Shown: piece after piece, positions 1-10,766 of the stretch
Layout of the letters: every line of letters begins with the position of its first letter
How positions within the stretch are numbered: position 1 is the first letter of the stretch
Assembly (NCBI GenBank): GCA_963854835.1
Contig: OY978525.1
Location: 70,655,254 to 70,719,253, forward strand
Origin: Megamerina dolium
Lineage: Eukaryota; Arthropoda; Insecta; Diptera; Megamerinidae
Direction: 5' to 3'
Length of the DNA: 64,000 bases
Program-made: the position numbers and the translations under genes
The notes under the pieces: model-generated
What the model was told of the DNA's origin: nothing
The model's database searches: none
What the model saw: only the letters and a program-made list of their open reading frames with translations

Positions 1-1
1 T

Positions 2-634
2 GCTCAGAGCGAATATCCAGCCGTAAATACTGTATGTACTCGTTTATTAGAAGTAGGCGACAGAAAGAAGGAAAACCACAACAATAAAAACAATGTCCTA
101 AGCGTTCGACATATGAATCCAAACAGAACAATGCCGAACAGAAATAAAATTGCTAACTTTCCTTATAACTGTTTTAATTGTGGGAGGCGAGGCCATATGG
201 CCATGGATTGTAAGGTGAACACTGAAAACGCTATCACCACGCAAACGGCTGACAGTGAATTTAAACAGGGTTTCATCGTGAAGGAGAGCTCACTCCAATC
301 AATAAATGTTGCCTCACAGATGTCAAAGAAGCATTTGATGTGATGTCTGGACAGCGGAGCTACGTCACACATGTGTGCAGATGAATCAAAATTCATAGAA
401 ATATCCAAGGGTGAGTCTGAAAATCACGTCAAGTTGGCTAACGGTCAGAGGATAAGTTTCGTAGGAAATGGCACAGTAAAAACCAGGATATGTGTTGGAC
501 AGCGGACGGAACCACTTTATTTATATAAAGCGTTATTAGTACCGGAATTGAAGGAAAATCTAATCTCAGTAAGCAAAGCAACTGACAACGGATATAAGGT
601 GATCTTCCAAAAGGTGATGAAGCACACATTTTAA
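2..634 (+). pseudogene. copia A gag C-terminus and protease
   Basis: An open frame enters from position 2. It contains a CCHC zinc knuckle (CFNCGRRGHMAMDC, about 173-214) that binds RNA in the virus-like particle. It continues into the aspartic protease active site, DSGATSHM, at about 350-373. A TGA at 341-343 stands just before the protease where a tryptophan codon is usual, so it looks like a single-base nonsense change. The frame is lost again near 603-612: the expected sequence continues in another frame through about 735, ending at a second in-frame TGA (736-738). The protein would have been one gag-pol polyprotein cut by its own protease. There is no intact start in the window. Confidence 0.88.
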
Positions 635-1740
635 ACAGGAATGATGAAGAAATTATTCGAGCTGAAAAGAGAAATGGACTATACTATGTGAATGAACATG
701 AACAGGTTCTAATGAGTGCGATTACAACGCATATTTGAGTGAATTCGATTACGAAATGGCACAAACGTTTGGGTCATCTAAACTACCATTCTCTCAAGCA
801 GTTACTCTCAAGTAATATGGTGTTCGGACTTCCCGAAAAATTTAAAGAAGATGATATCAAATGCACAGCGTGTATTAAAGCCAAGAAAACTCAATTAACT
901 TTCGCTGAAAGCCAAACAAAAACAACGAAGCCGTTACAGATAATTAACTCTGATATATGTGGACCAATGCGGCACGCATCTCTTGGGAAATCTAAATATT
1001 TTATAACGTTTGTCGATGATTTTTCGAGAAAGTTTTTTGTTTATTTTTTGAACAAAAAGAGTGACGCACTCGAGACATTCATCTTATTTAAGGCACTTGT
1101 TGAGAACCAGTTGGATGAAAAGATCAAAGTTCTCAGAACTGACAACGGAACGGAATATTGTAATCGAAACTTTGAAAGTTTTTTGGATAATGCAGGAATA
1201 ATACATCAAACTACGGTTCCGCACACACCAGAACAAAATGGGCTTTCAGAACGAACAAATCGAACGCTTGTCAAAATGGCAAGGTGTATAAAATTAGATA
1301 AAGGCCTGCCGGATGCATTATGGGCAGAGCTAATAAATACAGCTGCGAACATTAGAAATAGATGCCCTAATAAACATAACGGAAATAAAACACCAGAGGA
1401 ATTGCGGTCCGATGAGAAGCCTAATGTTGAACATTTGAGGGAAATTGGAGCCAAAAGTTTCACCCTCATCAAAGGAACAAACATCGGCAAATTCGATCCG
1501 AAATCTGTAGAAGGCGTACTACTCGGATATGCAGAAGGCACAAAGGCCTATAGACTGTCGATTCCAAGCAAACGATCCGTTGTGAATAGTAGAGATGTCA
1601 GGTTCATTGAAGAAGAAAACAAACCGGGAAGTTGTATTGAAAAATCTGAAAAGAACATTATTACACTTATCTTTTTCAGGACAATAATGGCTGTGAAAGT
1701 ACAACTCCATCTGACGACAGAGATATCATCGATTCAATAG
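613..1740 (+). pseudogene. copia A GAG-pre-integrase and integrase
   Basis: After the TGA at 736-738 a frame runs from 739 to 1740. It starts with the GAG-pre-integrase signature WHKRLGHLN and a zinc-binding CTAC pair. The integrase core follows: SDICGP carries the first catalytic Asp (about 950), RTDNGTEY the second (about 1140), and PEQNGLSERTNR the catalytic Glu (about 1230-1260), in DD35E arrangement. This enzyme would join LTR ends to target DNA. Near 1640-1690 the frame shifts, and the C-terminal linker continues in another frame with further stops (for example at 1929-1931). All three catalytic residues are present, but the polyprotein could not be made in one piece. Confidence 0.9.
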
Positions 1741-2809
1741 AACGAGATACCCTGAAGAGAACATAATCAAAATTAAAAACCATAGTTACTAATGAAGAGA
1801 TCAATTTGGATGATATGAACAATACTGTGACAGAAGGCGAAGTCTCGAACCTGGCAAATAAAGACCCAAAGTCGTTAAAAGAAATAGAACATTTGGAAGA
1901 ATCGTATGAGTGGCGGGATGCGATGAATTAATACCTGGACACTTGTGAAAAGGCCAGACAATTGTAATGTAATCCAATCCAAATGGGTATTTAAAACTAA
2001 ACACCGGCTGATGGCTCAATTGAAAGAAGGAAGGCTCGACTCGTGGCAAAGGGCTATGAGCAAATTTATGGTATAGACTATTCTGATACTTATGCTCCTG
2101 TAGCGAATATCAGTTCAATCCGTTTAACGTTAGCGATAGCAGTCCATAGACAATTGGCCTTGAATCATTTCGATGTGTCTAGCGCCTATCTTAATGGCGA
2201 TTTGGACACAATTGTTTACATTGAGCAACCAGAGGGTTTTATCACGGAAGAGCATAAGGTGTGCAAATTAAATAAAGCAATTTATGGCTTACGTCAAACT
2301 GGACGTCAATGGAACCTTAAAATCGATTCCACATTTCGAAAATTGGTATTTATTGTGTCAAATCATGATCAGTGTATTTACCACAAGTGTGATGGAAGCC
2401 ATGTAACCCTCGTCACCGTATATGTTGACGATCTGTTAATCGCATCTAACCACCAAAATAAATTCCCAACACTAAAGGATCATCTGATGAATCTTTTGAC
2501 ATTAGAGATTTGGGTTAACCCGAATTATGTGTAGGTCTGGAGATAACGAAAAAAGTAAGTGCAGTCTCTATTCTCCAGAGCAGATACGTGACCAACTTAC
2601 TGCAGCAGTACGGTATAGACAATTGTAAGCCGAGCCGATTACCTTTACCCACAGATACAAAACTGGAGAAATCACCAACAATTCCCGAAGAACAGAAAGA
2701 GATCAACAAAACCCAGTATCGAAAACTAATCAGAAGCCTGTTACATCTATCGACGTTCATTCGAATGGACATCGCATTTGTTGTCAACATGCTGTGTCAG
2801 TTTAATGAG
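1741..2809 (+). pseudogene. copia A reverse transcriptase
   Basis: The frame 2043-2534 carries typical Ty1/copia RT blocks: KGYEQIYGIDYSDTYAPVA near its start, the FDVSSAYLNGDL block with a catalytic Asp, YGLRQTGRQW, and YVDDLL near 2425, the polymerase active site. A frameshift near 2500-2520 ends it, and the next block continues at 2588-2809 as far as QFNE. Element B is inserted directly after that point. Between 1741 and 2042 only broken linker sequence is seen, with several stops. RNase H resumes at 6217. Confidence 0.9.
2805..2809. repeat. Target-site duplication of element B, left copy (ATGAG)
   Basis: ATGAG ends the copia A sequence at 2809 and recurs at 6217-6221 directly after the right LTR. 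Removing element B and one copy restores the copia reading frame. This is a 5-bp integrase duplication. Confidence 0.95.
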
Positions 2810-2949
2810 TGTAGTATATCGAAATGCGTTGTTTGACTTGCGCTTTATTACTGATCTATTCTTCTTAACTAAGCTTACAATAGAGTCTCATAAGAGTTCT
2901 TATACTTCTTACACTATAGGTATAAGAGAACATAATTGCATACATATCA
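2810..2949 (-). repeat. LTR of element B (3' LTR)
   Basis: This 140-bp repeat begins TGTAGTATATCG and ends ACATATCA on the plus strand. It matches 6077-6216 except for two substitutions near 2916-2918. It ends directly at the purine tract of the element. Confidence 0.94.
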
Positions 2950-2962
2950 TTCCTCCTAACTT
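2950..2962 (-). other. Polypurine tract of element B
   Basis: On the minus strand the bases next to the 3' LTR read GTTAGGAGGAA. A purine run at this place primes plus-strand DNA synthesis in LTR elements. Confidence 0.75.
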
Positions 2963-2975
2963 AAATACAATTTTA

Positions 2976-4394
2976 TTATTCTAGTTTCATCTTTTTAGCC
3001 ATACTTCTTGTTATGACCTGGTTTCTCTGTTCTTCATTTTTATAGTCGTTTACTGTTACATACGATGATGGATTAGTGGCGTATTTGTTAATTCTTATAT
3101 TATTTTTTTTTAGCTGATCTATATGGGCTTGTCTCTCTACGTTATTTACTAATATACTATATCGATATGAACTTAACTTTCTTAAAATAATAGCTGGAAT
3201 CCATTTTACATTATTGTTAAATACATTTCTATATAAGACATGTTCGTTAATTTGAAATTCATACAGTTTCGTTCTGGATGGTTTACTATTAATACAATTC
3301 TTTCTACTCTCCTCCCCGGCCTGATTAAGACGTTCATGTTTTATATATCTGTTATTTTTATTATCAAATTTCAATAAATCAAAAAGCGTTCTTGGTTTAT
3401 ATTGGAAAATCATATTTGCTGGAGAAACGTGTGTGATTGTGTTCGGAGTTGTTCGGTATTTGAACAAAAATCTATTTACCTTCAGATCCCAGGAATCCTT
3501 TTTCATTTGCACATCCATACTAGACTTTTTAAAACCATTTTTAAAAATTTGAACAGCTTTTTCCGCGCTTCCATTTGATTGTGGATGGTACGGTGGCGAT
3601 TTAAGGACTGTTATTCCATTTACAGCACAAAATTGTAAAAAATCTTTAGACGAGAAAGGTGGCCCATTATCGCTTACAATTTGATTTGGCAATCCAAATA
3701 TTGTAAATAACGCTCTCAACTTTTCGATAACACAATTTGCTGTCGTTGATTTCATTGTAATAGCCTCCATCCATTTTGAATATGTATCATATACAATTAA
3801 AACCTGGCGTCCTTCTATCGTACAGAAATCGATATGAACCCTGTCAAAAGGGTAAGTGGATTCTCGCCAACTTGTAAGTGTTGCTGGTTTATCATTTTGC
3901 ATCCCTTGACATACAACACATTGCTTAGAAAATTTTTCTACTTCTCTATCGATGCCAGGCCACCACACGTATGTACGTGCTAATGCTTTACTACGAACAA
4001 TGCCCATATGTTGATCGTGTATTAATTCCAACACTTTTCTGCGTAATGTTGTCGGGATCACTATACGATCGCCGTAGAATACACATCCACTTTCTGTGGC
4101 TAGCGACGATCGTTTTGTATAATAAGGTTTTAGTTCCTTCGATAACTCTAGTGGCCAATTGTTCGTAGTTATATACTCATACACTTGAAATAGAGTGCTA
4201 TCTGTTGACATACTTTCGCTGATGTCGTGTATGTTCAACGCGAACTGTGTTGCCTTTAATATGTTGATACTATCAGTCTCAATTTCCGTACTCTCATTCA
4301 TCGGTAATCTCGATAAGGCATCCGCATTTGCCATATCTTTGGCTTTTTTATATTTTATTTCATATGAATACATGGACAAAAAAATAGCCCACCT
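2976..4394 (-). pseudogene. Element B RNase H tail and integrase
   Basis: The minus-strand frame from 4379 to 2976 (467 codons) is long and undisturbed. It opens with the RNase H/integrase junction (ADALSRLP). It then has the HHCC zinc domain (H and H near HDQHMGIVR, C and C in CVVCQ). The DDE core follows: HIDFCT (first Asp), SDNGPPF (second Asp), and HPQSNGSAEKAV (Glu). The C-terminus is basic and ends ITRSMAKKMKLE. It is separated from the upstream RNase H frame only by a TAG at 4392-4394. The integrase itself looks complete, but as part of a polyprotein that is stopped and deleted upstream it is not expected to be made. Confidence 0.9.
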
Positions 4395-4877
4395 CTATAA
4401 TCGACTAGCGGCCACTCCCATCATGTCTTTCTTATCGCCGAATATAGCTCTGAGTGGTTGATGATCACTGTGTATTGTAAAATGGAGCCCATAAATATAT
4501 TTATGAAACTTTTTCACGGCAAATATTATCGCTAGGGCTTCTCTATGTAATTGCGAATAGTTTTTCTCGGCTGCACTAAGTGTACTTGACACAAACATTA
4601 CTGGCTTCTCGACGCCCCCCACCATATGCGATAATACACCGCCTACGCCATATGGACTTGCATCTGCCGAAACGATTATTGGTTTAGAAGGATCGTAGTG
4701 AGTCAAAACATTAATGTTAGAAATTAATTTCTTGCTTTGATGGAAACATTCTTTGTGTTGTTTTTCCCACTTCCATTTTGTACTTTCCTTTGTTAGATCA
4801 TACAAGCATTGCAATTGCCCCGATAAACTTGGTATGCACTTATTATAATAATTCACCATGCCAAGAAACGATTTCAG
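4395..4877 (-). pseudogene. Element B RT connection and RNase H
   Basis: The frame starts in the RT thumb/connection region (FLGMVNYYNKCIP) and continues into a Ty3-type RNase H. SADASPYGVGGVL carries the first catalytic Asp, REALAIIFAVKKFHKY the Glu region, and HSDHQPL a further Asp. A TAA at about 4875-4877 separates it from the upstream frame, and a TAG at 4392-4394 from integrase. Each looks like a single-base nonsense change because the family sequence continues in the same frame on either side. Confidence 0.88.
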
Positions 4878-6059
4878 TTAAGCTTTATTGCTGGGTTCCG
4901 GTGCGTTAACTACTGCTGTTACTTTTCGCTCACTGGGTTTAATGCCTTCCCCTGTGATACAGTATCCCAAGTAATCATTTTGGTTCTTAAAAAATTTGAA
5001 AGTTTTATGTTCATATAATATATGTTTCTTAACAAAATATTTCATATAATCAAACTTATGAATAACCGTAGCACAAGCACCGGTATCTATTTCGAATTCC
5101 ATTGGTTGATTATCTACGCGCAAAAAAATCTTCAAAGGTTTTATTTTAGATGACCTTACATTGTTTATGTTATTTATTAATTCTTCTCCTAGTTCATCAT
5201 CATTTTCTACTGCATCATCAAATTTCTTTACTCTACCTCGATTAGCTCGCTCTTTACAAAATTTCTGCACATGACCTTCTCTGCCGCATCGATAACAAAA
5301 CACTGCTCTCCGCACATTACCTGCTCTCACTGCATTTCGTTCGTCGTCATACCCGTTGCCACTCCACTGTCGTGCTCTTTCGCCCCTCGCCCGTGCTTGC
5401 CATCTGTCTTTGCTGCGATCATCTTCTATTGTATTGCGAGCTTTTTGTCTTTGATACTCAAAGCTCTTCCGCATTACGTTGATTTTGCCTTCGTCCTCTT
5501 TTATCATTTCTACATTATTCGCGGCCATTTCCACTGCGTTTGCCATTTGAATCGCTTTCTCAAAAGTCTTAATGTCCCCATCTCCAAGTAAGCGTTGTTG
5601 GATTCTCTCTTCCCCGATACCGCAAACAAACTGTATTAAGAGCGCTATTTCTAGAAAATCACCAAACTCGCATTGCTGTGCCAATTGTTTCAATTCTATA
5701 ACGAAATCCGTTATACTTTCGCCCGTGGCACGACCGCGTTTAAAAAACCTGTAGCACTTCGCAATTATATTTTTTTTTGGCTTAAAATGTTCACACAGTT
5801 TTTTTATAAGTTCTTTATAAGTAAATTCATTTTCAGACTTTGGAGCTGTTAGCGACACAATCACTTTATAAAGTTCTGGACCTCCTAGACTGCATAAAAA
5901 TGAAACTTTTTCACTTTCTTTAACAGCATTTAGCGTAAAAAGGTGACTTAAACGCCTCACATACAAATCAAAATCCTCATTTAGTACAAACGCTTCAACT
6001 GATCCAATAAACGATTTCAATTCGGTCGACATTTTTACTTTGTCTTCTTCTTCAGGCAT
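4878..6059 (-). pseudogene. Element B gag, protease and remnant of RT (RT core deleted)
   Basis: The ATG at 6057-6059 lies inside the primer-binding site, which is typical of very compact Ty3 elements. The protein has a capsid-like helical region (about residues 10-190), a basic linker rich in Arg, one CCHC knuckle (CYRCGREGHVQKFC, about residue 256), and a protease site EIDTGACATVI (about residue 325). About 20 residues later it passes directly into the end of the RT fingers/thumb (FKFFKNQNDYLGY). All conserved RT palm blocks are absent, so a deletion of several hundred codons preserved the frame. The frame ends at the TAA at 4875-4877. The copy cannot copy itself but keeps both LTRs and the priming sites. 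Confidence 0.9.
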
Positions 6060-6075
6060 CCCATCCTCGTCGCCA
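6058..6075 (-). other. Primer-binding site of element B (serine tRNA)
   Basis: On the minus strand, one base inside the 5' LTR, the sequence is TGGCGACGAGGATGGGAT. By my recollection this is complementary to the 3' end, CCA included, of an insect serine tRNA of the GCT type. It primes minus-strand synthesis. The match to the tRNA is from memory and was not searched. Confidence 0.75.
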
Positions 6076-6076
6076 A

Positions 6077-6216
6077 TGTAGTATATCGAAATGCGTTGTT
6101 TGACTTGCGCTTTATTACTGATCTATTCTTCTTAACTAAGCTTACAATAGAGTCTCATAAGAGTTCTTATACTTCTCATACTATAGGTATAAGAGAACAT
6201 AATTGCATACATATCA
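6077..6216 (-). repeat. LTR of element B (5' LTR)
   Basis: This copy has the same 140 bases as 2810-2949 with two differences, and lies next to the primer site. It is followed at 6217-6221 by the second ATGAG target duplication. Confidence 0.94.
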
Positions 6217-6784
6217 ATGAGGACCCGCGCTTTCAACATTGGAACGCAGCTCTACACGTATTGAAGTATCTTCAGGGCTCCAGGAACGCCAGTATTACTT
6301 ATCATCCCACTGTAAATTACATAAGTGTGTTTGCTGATGCAAGTTGGGCAGGAGACACGAACGATCGCAAGTCCCAATCTGAATTTGCTTTTGTATATGG
6401 TGGAGCTGCAGTTTTCTGGGGTTCAAGAAAACAGAGCATTGTTACAACTTCCAGTATCGAGGCCGAGTATGTGACATTGTCATCTGTTGCGAAGGACGCT
6501 GCTTACTTTAAAAATTTACTTACCGAATTGCACTTACACAATGGACCAGTCCAAATCTATAACGACAGTAAAAGTGCGAAAGCAATTGCCGAAACAGTGG
6601 GCAATCAAGAAAGGCTGAAACTTTTATACACCCGCCATCATTACGTACGAAATGCAATCACAGATGGGACGATTGAACTTCATTATACTAGGACGGAGGA
6701 CATGCCAGCAGATGCGCTTACCAAGTTAATGTCAATGCCGGCGCACATTAAATGTTTCCAAAATTTAGGAATGACATTCGATTA
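6217..6784 (+). pseudogene. copia A RT C-terminus and RNase H
   Basis: The frame continues the RT sequence cut at 2809 (DPRFQHWNAALHVLKYLQG) and runs to a TAA at 6782-6784. The RNase H domain is of Ty1/copia type: VFADASWAGD (Asp), SSIEAEYVTLS (Glu), IYNDSKSA (Asp) and TRHHYVR near the end. All catalytic residues are visible and no stop interrupts this part. It is scored as a pseudogene because it depends on the broken upstream polyprotein and now lies behind element B. Confidence 0.9.
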
Positions 6785-6864
6785 ATTTATTTTCTGTTTT
6801 TGTTTTTGTTTTGCATTGAAATTTGTACAAGTGTAAACCAGACGAATGTGGAATTGCGGAGAGG

Positions 6865-7191
6865 TGTTGTAATATTGTACTGCAAAGCACAGCCTTAACT
6901 GACAAGTTAAAGCTGTGTACGTCTGTATAATTTCAGACATTCGGCTGTTTGACACTTATCTTGCTGCCTATTGTGCTTTGCTTGTTACACTATGTGTTTC
7001 GTTTCCTTTCTTGTCTCTCTCTCTTTTCATTTTGGCAGCCACATTGTACACATTAATTAAGCTAATAAATTATACTCACCACTTGTGCATTTCAGCACAA
7101 AAGTTACACAAATTAAAAGCACTACAATGCAAGCAAGGTTAAGACTTTAACTAAAATCTAAATTCTGTTTTTTTCAATTGCATATTCAACA
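6865..7191 (+). repeat. Probable 3' LTR of copia A
   Basis: A purine-rich stretch (GGAATTGCGGAGAGG) ends at 6864, and the next bases are TGTTG. The sequence TTCAACA at 7185-7191 would close an LTR with TGTTG/CAACA ends, about 327 bp. An AATAAA-like signal occurs near 7062-7068. The 5' LTR is outside the window, so the right end is a proposal. Confidence 0.6.
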
Positions 7192-7327
7192 TAGATGCAA
7201 TGTAATAAAATCAAAATAAATTGTATACAATTTACTTACTTCAGCTATTGGCTGTATCCAAAATTGAGAATTCTATGGCTTGTATATCTTCTGATGAATA
7301 TGCTTGCTTCTGTTAATATAAACAATA

Positions 7328-8511
7328 AAGGGTTATCCATTTTGCGGTTTCAAAAGTAAATGTAAATAAAACACATATAAAATATTTTTTATCATGATAT
7401 TTCTTTTTTATTATAAAGTTTGAACGTTGACATTATGTGTGAAATACTACATCATTTAAATGACCACCACGCGAATTGTTGCAAGCATCGATTCTTTTGA
7501 GGTAGTTTTCGACCACTTTTTGACACATATTGGGCGGTATCTCAGCCATAACGTGACGAACGTTGGTTTTTAGGTGCTAAATAGTTAAAGGTTTATCTGC
7601 ATAAACACGGTCTTTCGCGTAGCCCCACAAAAAAAAGTCAAGCGGTGTCAAATCGCATGATCTTGGTGGCCACTTGATATCGCCACGACGAGAAATTACG
7701 CGGCCAGAAAATTTCTCTTGCAATAAAGCCATATTCGCTCGAGTTGTGTGGCATGTGGCACCGTCTTGCTGAAACGACATATTCTCTAAGTCGTATTCTT
7801 CAATAGCAGGCAAAAAAAAGGCGGTTATCATATGACCATAACGCTCCGAATTGACGGTGACAGTCATTCCATCGTCGTTTTCGAAGAAGTAAGGTCCAAT
7901 CACACCTCCGGACCAAAGAGCGCACCAAGCAGTGACTTTTTGTGGATGTAGTGGCCTTTCTTCAATTACTTGAGGATTCTCAGAACCCCAAATACGACAA
8001 TTTTGTTTGTTAACATACCCACCGAGTGAGAAATGTGCTTCGTCGCTGAAGAAAATTTTGTTCGAAAAATGCAAAATACGCCATAATGTGACGTAAGACA
8101 GTCCTAATTCCTGAGAACGACGAGGAATCGACACATTCGGGTCTTCGGCAACACTTTCGCTTACAGCAGCGATATTTTTGGTGGTACGAGCGAAACGATG
8201 ATGCACAGGCCTTACAATATCTGTAACCGATCCAGTCTCTTCATATTTCTTCACAATTTTGCCAATTGCTTGCGTAGTTGGAGATTATGTAAACCATAAT
8301 CTCCTCTTAAAGCACGATATGTGGCTGTGGCAGAATCACCATTTTTGTAGTAGGTTTTTACAATTTTAATGCGTTGTGCGATAGTTAAGCGACCCATTTT
8401 CGCAAATGTCAGACTTTGAACTGAAAAAGAAAGAAATTGTTTTAACAACTCAGTTTGACAGATGTCGAATTCTAGCCCTATACTTTTGAAACCTCGAAAT
8501 GGATAACCCTT
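7328..8511 (-). mobile_element. DD41D (rosa-type) mariner element, copy 1
   Basis: Terminal inverted repeats of about 30 bp, beginning AAGGGTTATCCATTT and continuing with GGTTTCAAAAGTA, face each other at 7328 and 8511. Each is flanked by TA (7326-7327 and 8512-8513), the duplication expected for the IS630-Tc1-mariner superfamily. The 1184-bp element contains one broken transposase on the minus strand. A second subfamily with related ends (AAGGGTTTTCCATTA) occurs at 35724 and 47349. Confidence 0.92.
7433..8397 (-). pseudogene. DD41D mariner transposase, broken
   Basis: The start is the ATG at 8395-8397 (MGRLTIAQRIKIVKTYYKNG), an N-terminal helix-turn-helix that would bind the TIRs. A one-base shift near 8286 moves the frame. 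The frame beginning MKKYEETGS continues through a second DNA-binding region to WRILH, where about 40 residues seem to be missing before FSNKIFFSDEAHF (first catalytic Asp). FQQDGATCHT holds the second Asp and CDLTPLDFFLWG the third; 41 residues lie between the second and third. A TAG near 7577-7579 is followed by further in-frame sequence to a TAA at 7433-7435. A frameshift, a deletion and a nonsense change make it inactive. Confidence 0.9.
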
Positions 8512-8513
8512 TA

Positions 8514-8944
8514 CCTTATTTTTCATACATTCATGAAAATATAAGAAATATGTACATATATATTGGATATGAGAAATGTTCAATATATTATATATAAATA
8601 TGTACCATATAACTTTATTGTCAATATGGGCTTACCAAACGTTCCGAGCATTATCCGGCTCGAATGACCAATGTCAACCCACTTTTCGGTGCGTTCCGTA
8701 GGTGGTGTAGGTGATAACGTGGTTGCAGTTTTGGTTTTGAATGTTGCTCCTTTTAATGCATTGTTTGTACTTATAATTTTTTAATGTTTTGCCTTTGTTA
8801 CTGTCTTGTGCTTTGTGTAATGTATTTTCAAATATAATTATAATGAATTTTTAAAGTTGTTTGTTGTTTTTTTTTTCTTATTTATAATTTATTATTTTAA
8901 AAATCATTACAAGGTAACAAATTCAATTAAATAATTAAAAAAAA
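8514..8944. other. No recognised feature
   Basis: This is AT-rich sequence between two mariner remnants, with a poly-T run at 8866-8880. I see no reading frame or repeat that I recognise. Confidence 0.5.
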
Positions 8945-9600
8945 AAACTTATATTCTTACTAAAATCGGGAGGGAAATACGGATTCCGTGTCGGAAGAAG
9001 TCGACATGTTTTGAGGCAATCCATGAATAGACCCAATTTTTGGTTCTTCGTAAGATGGAAGCGCTGTTCTTCCAGGCAGTGTGTCATCGATCGGAACAAG
9101 TGGTAATCAGATGGAGCATTGCAACGTTTTAACGGGCGTCGCATTATCATATTGCAAAATAACTTTGTTTGGTCTATCGGCGTATTGCGGCCGCACCCAG
9201 CTGGTCTCACCAAATACACAGCATGGTCTTCTCGCCATGAATATTCTACGTGGCCGTCGATGATGAGGCGTGGCCGGGGTATACATACGTTGCCCAACGT
9301 TTTGAATTATCGTAATGGACCCACTTTTCATCGCCAGTCACAATTCTATGCAAAAGCCAACCGTTAGAGCAGCTGAAAAAGCACGTGAAAAAACGGCATT
9401 TAACGTCTTTTGGCTTTAGTTCATATACGATTTTATACCTATCGTTTAGCTGTAGTGACTCCAAGTGTTTTTGCGAGTTCACATTGCATTTGTATTGGAT
9501 CTTCATTGAGCCTTGTCTCCAATACTTCATCTAACTACATATATCGGCGCTCCGGGTCGTTCTTCGTCTTCCAAATCGAAATTGACAATTTTCAAATCAA
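8945..9600 (-). pseudogene. Degenerate mariner transposase
   Basis: Several minus-strand frames carry pieces of a mariner transposase. IVTGDEKWVHYDN at about 9330-9370 contains the first catalytic Asp, YELKPKDVKCRFFTC lies upstream, and APSDYHLFRSM near 9105 marks the third Asp. The segment with the second Asp is rearranged or lost. Many stops and frameshifts separate the pieces. The wording of the motifs suggests the mauritiana/irritans group. No TIRs could be placed with confidence. Confidence 0.75.
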
Positions 9601-10445
9601 ATGAAAGATCTTGATGTGTACATAAGGCGAAAATTATCATATTGTCACGTTTTTATTTAGTGAACGTTTGATTCTATTTGAATCAACCTTGTTCGATCAC
9701 TGGATTCTGTCAATAATAATTGCAACACTTATTTTGTACAACTATATACAACAACAATTTATTTAATCAACTCTATTTACAATCAAATATTTACAATAAC
9801 TCTTTAATGTACTTCCAACTTTTGCCTCTGATACTGTACCAATGTTTGCGCGATCACTTTCAGGATTTAATTGATACAAAGTGTAAAGTGTAAAAGCTTT
9901 GCTTAAGCGGGAAGATGGATAGACAAGGAATACGAAAACTGCAAATTTACACAAATACTCGTATATATGTAATTAATATTTGCATTGTTTTCCTCTTTTC
10001 TTTTAACCAGAGAAATATATTCTATATTATATATAATTCTTTCTCCCTTTTCCATGGTTTTTGGATCTGAAAGTGAATGGTGATGAAATAGAAACATCCC
10101 TGCAAAAAAAGTTGGATCATTTGGTCCATTTCTGCTCGAATGGAGTATAATGTAAGTGACAAAAACCAGTTTGTTGTTGCGAGTGTTAGTGCTTTAAAGA
10201 TTTTTTGCACGAAACTTGTTGCTCGTCATAAATATATGTAGTATTGCCGAGCAACAAAAACTAAAAATTACCACTTTGACAAAATAAATTATAAAAACGA
10301 TTTATATTAAAGTCAAAATTTAAAAGCTTTTATTTTATTTTATATATATGTTTAAACTAACTCTAAGAAACGAATCACATATGTTTAGTTAAATTTATAT
10401 ATTTATATTGATATTTATAAAACTGTTTCAGTAATTTATATATTT
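9601..10445. other. No recognised feature
   Basis: AT-rich sequence with only short open frames and no similarity I can name. Confidence 0.5.
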
Positions 10446-10502
10446 CAACCGGATGGGGCTAGCGCAATCCTTGTTGAACTCATCGCAAGTCAACTCACTG
10501 GC

Positions 10503-10618
10503 TGTCATGTAGTTTGATCTGAGCGCTATGTGATGATACCTTTATTTGTTAATGAGGGGTAGTCATGTAGCTTGCTCTGCTTACTATGTGATGGCGTCTT
10601 CATTATTATTAATGGGGG
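10503..10618 (+). repeat. Two imperfect 5' monomers of the LINE
   Basis: Units 10503-10559 and 10560-10618 both run from GTCATGTAG through CTATGTGATG to TTAATGAGGGG or TTAATGGGGG. They are about 57-59 bp and imperfectly similar. They sit upstream of the first ATG of the LINE and may be promoter monomers. The inverted copy has lost most of the second unit. Confidence 0.6.
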
Positions 10619-10766
10619 CCCTCCATGTGGCGAACACCGCGCAACGCCTTCCTGGCACCCGCTGGGAGGCGGCTGAAGTGAGTGGCGAAAATCTCCTCGG
10701 TTAGAGGTTGTGCGTTGGGTTTGGGACCCTTCACATAAAAAAACTTAACCAGTGAATAATATAAAA

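Larger units (their letters stand above)
2810..6216 (-). mobile_element. Ty3/gypsy (mag-like) retrotransposon B, internally deleted, nested in copia A
   Basis: The element has two 140-bp LTRs starting TG and ending CA, a purine-rich tract next to the 3' LTR, a primer site next to the 5' LTR, and a 5-bp duplication. Its polyprotein order on the minus strand is gag with one CCHC, protease, RT remnant, RNase H, integrase, the Ty3 order. RT motifs from the start of the palm through the YxDD box are missing between protease and the RT thumb. The LTRs differ at only two positions that I could find, so the insertion is young. Very short LTRs, a serine primer and a gag start overlapping the primer site fit the mag lineage; this placement is inference. 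Confidence 0.92.
1..7191 (+). mobile_element. Ty1/copia LTR retrotransposon A, 5' end outside window, split by nested element B
   Basis: Domains run in Ty1/copia order: gag zinc knuckle, protease, GAG-pre-integrase, integrase, reverse transcriptase, RNase H, then a probable 3' LTR. The coding sequence is open at the first bases of the window, so the 5' LTR and most of gag lie upstream. The RT-RNase H junction is interrupted at 2809/6217 by a complete Ty3 element, and the reading frame resumes exactly across it once the ATGAG duplication is discounted. At least three in-frame stops and three frameshifts make it non-functional. Superfamily assignment is firm; I do not assign a named family. Confidence 0.93.
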
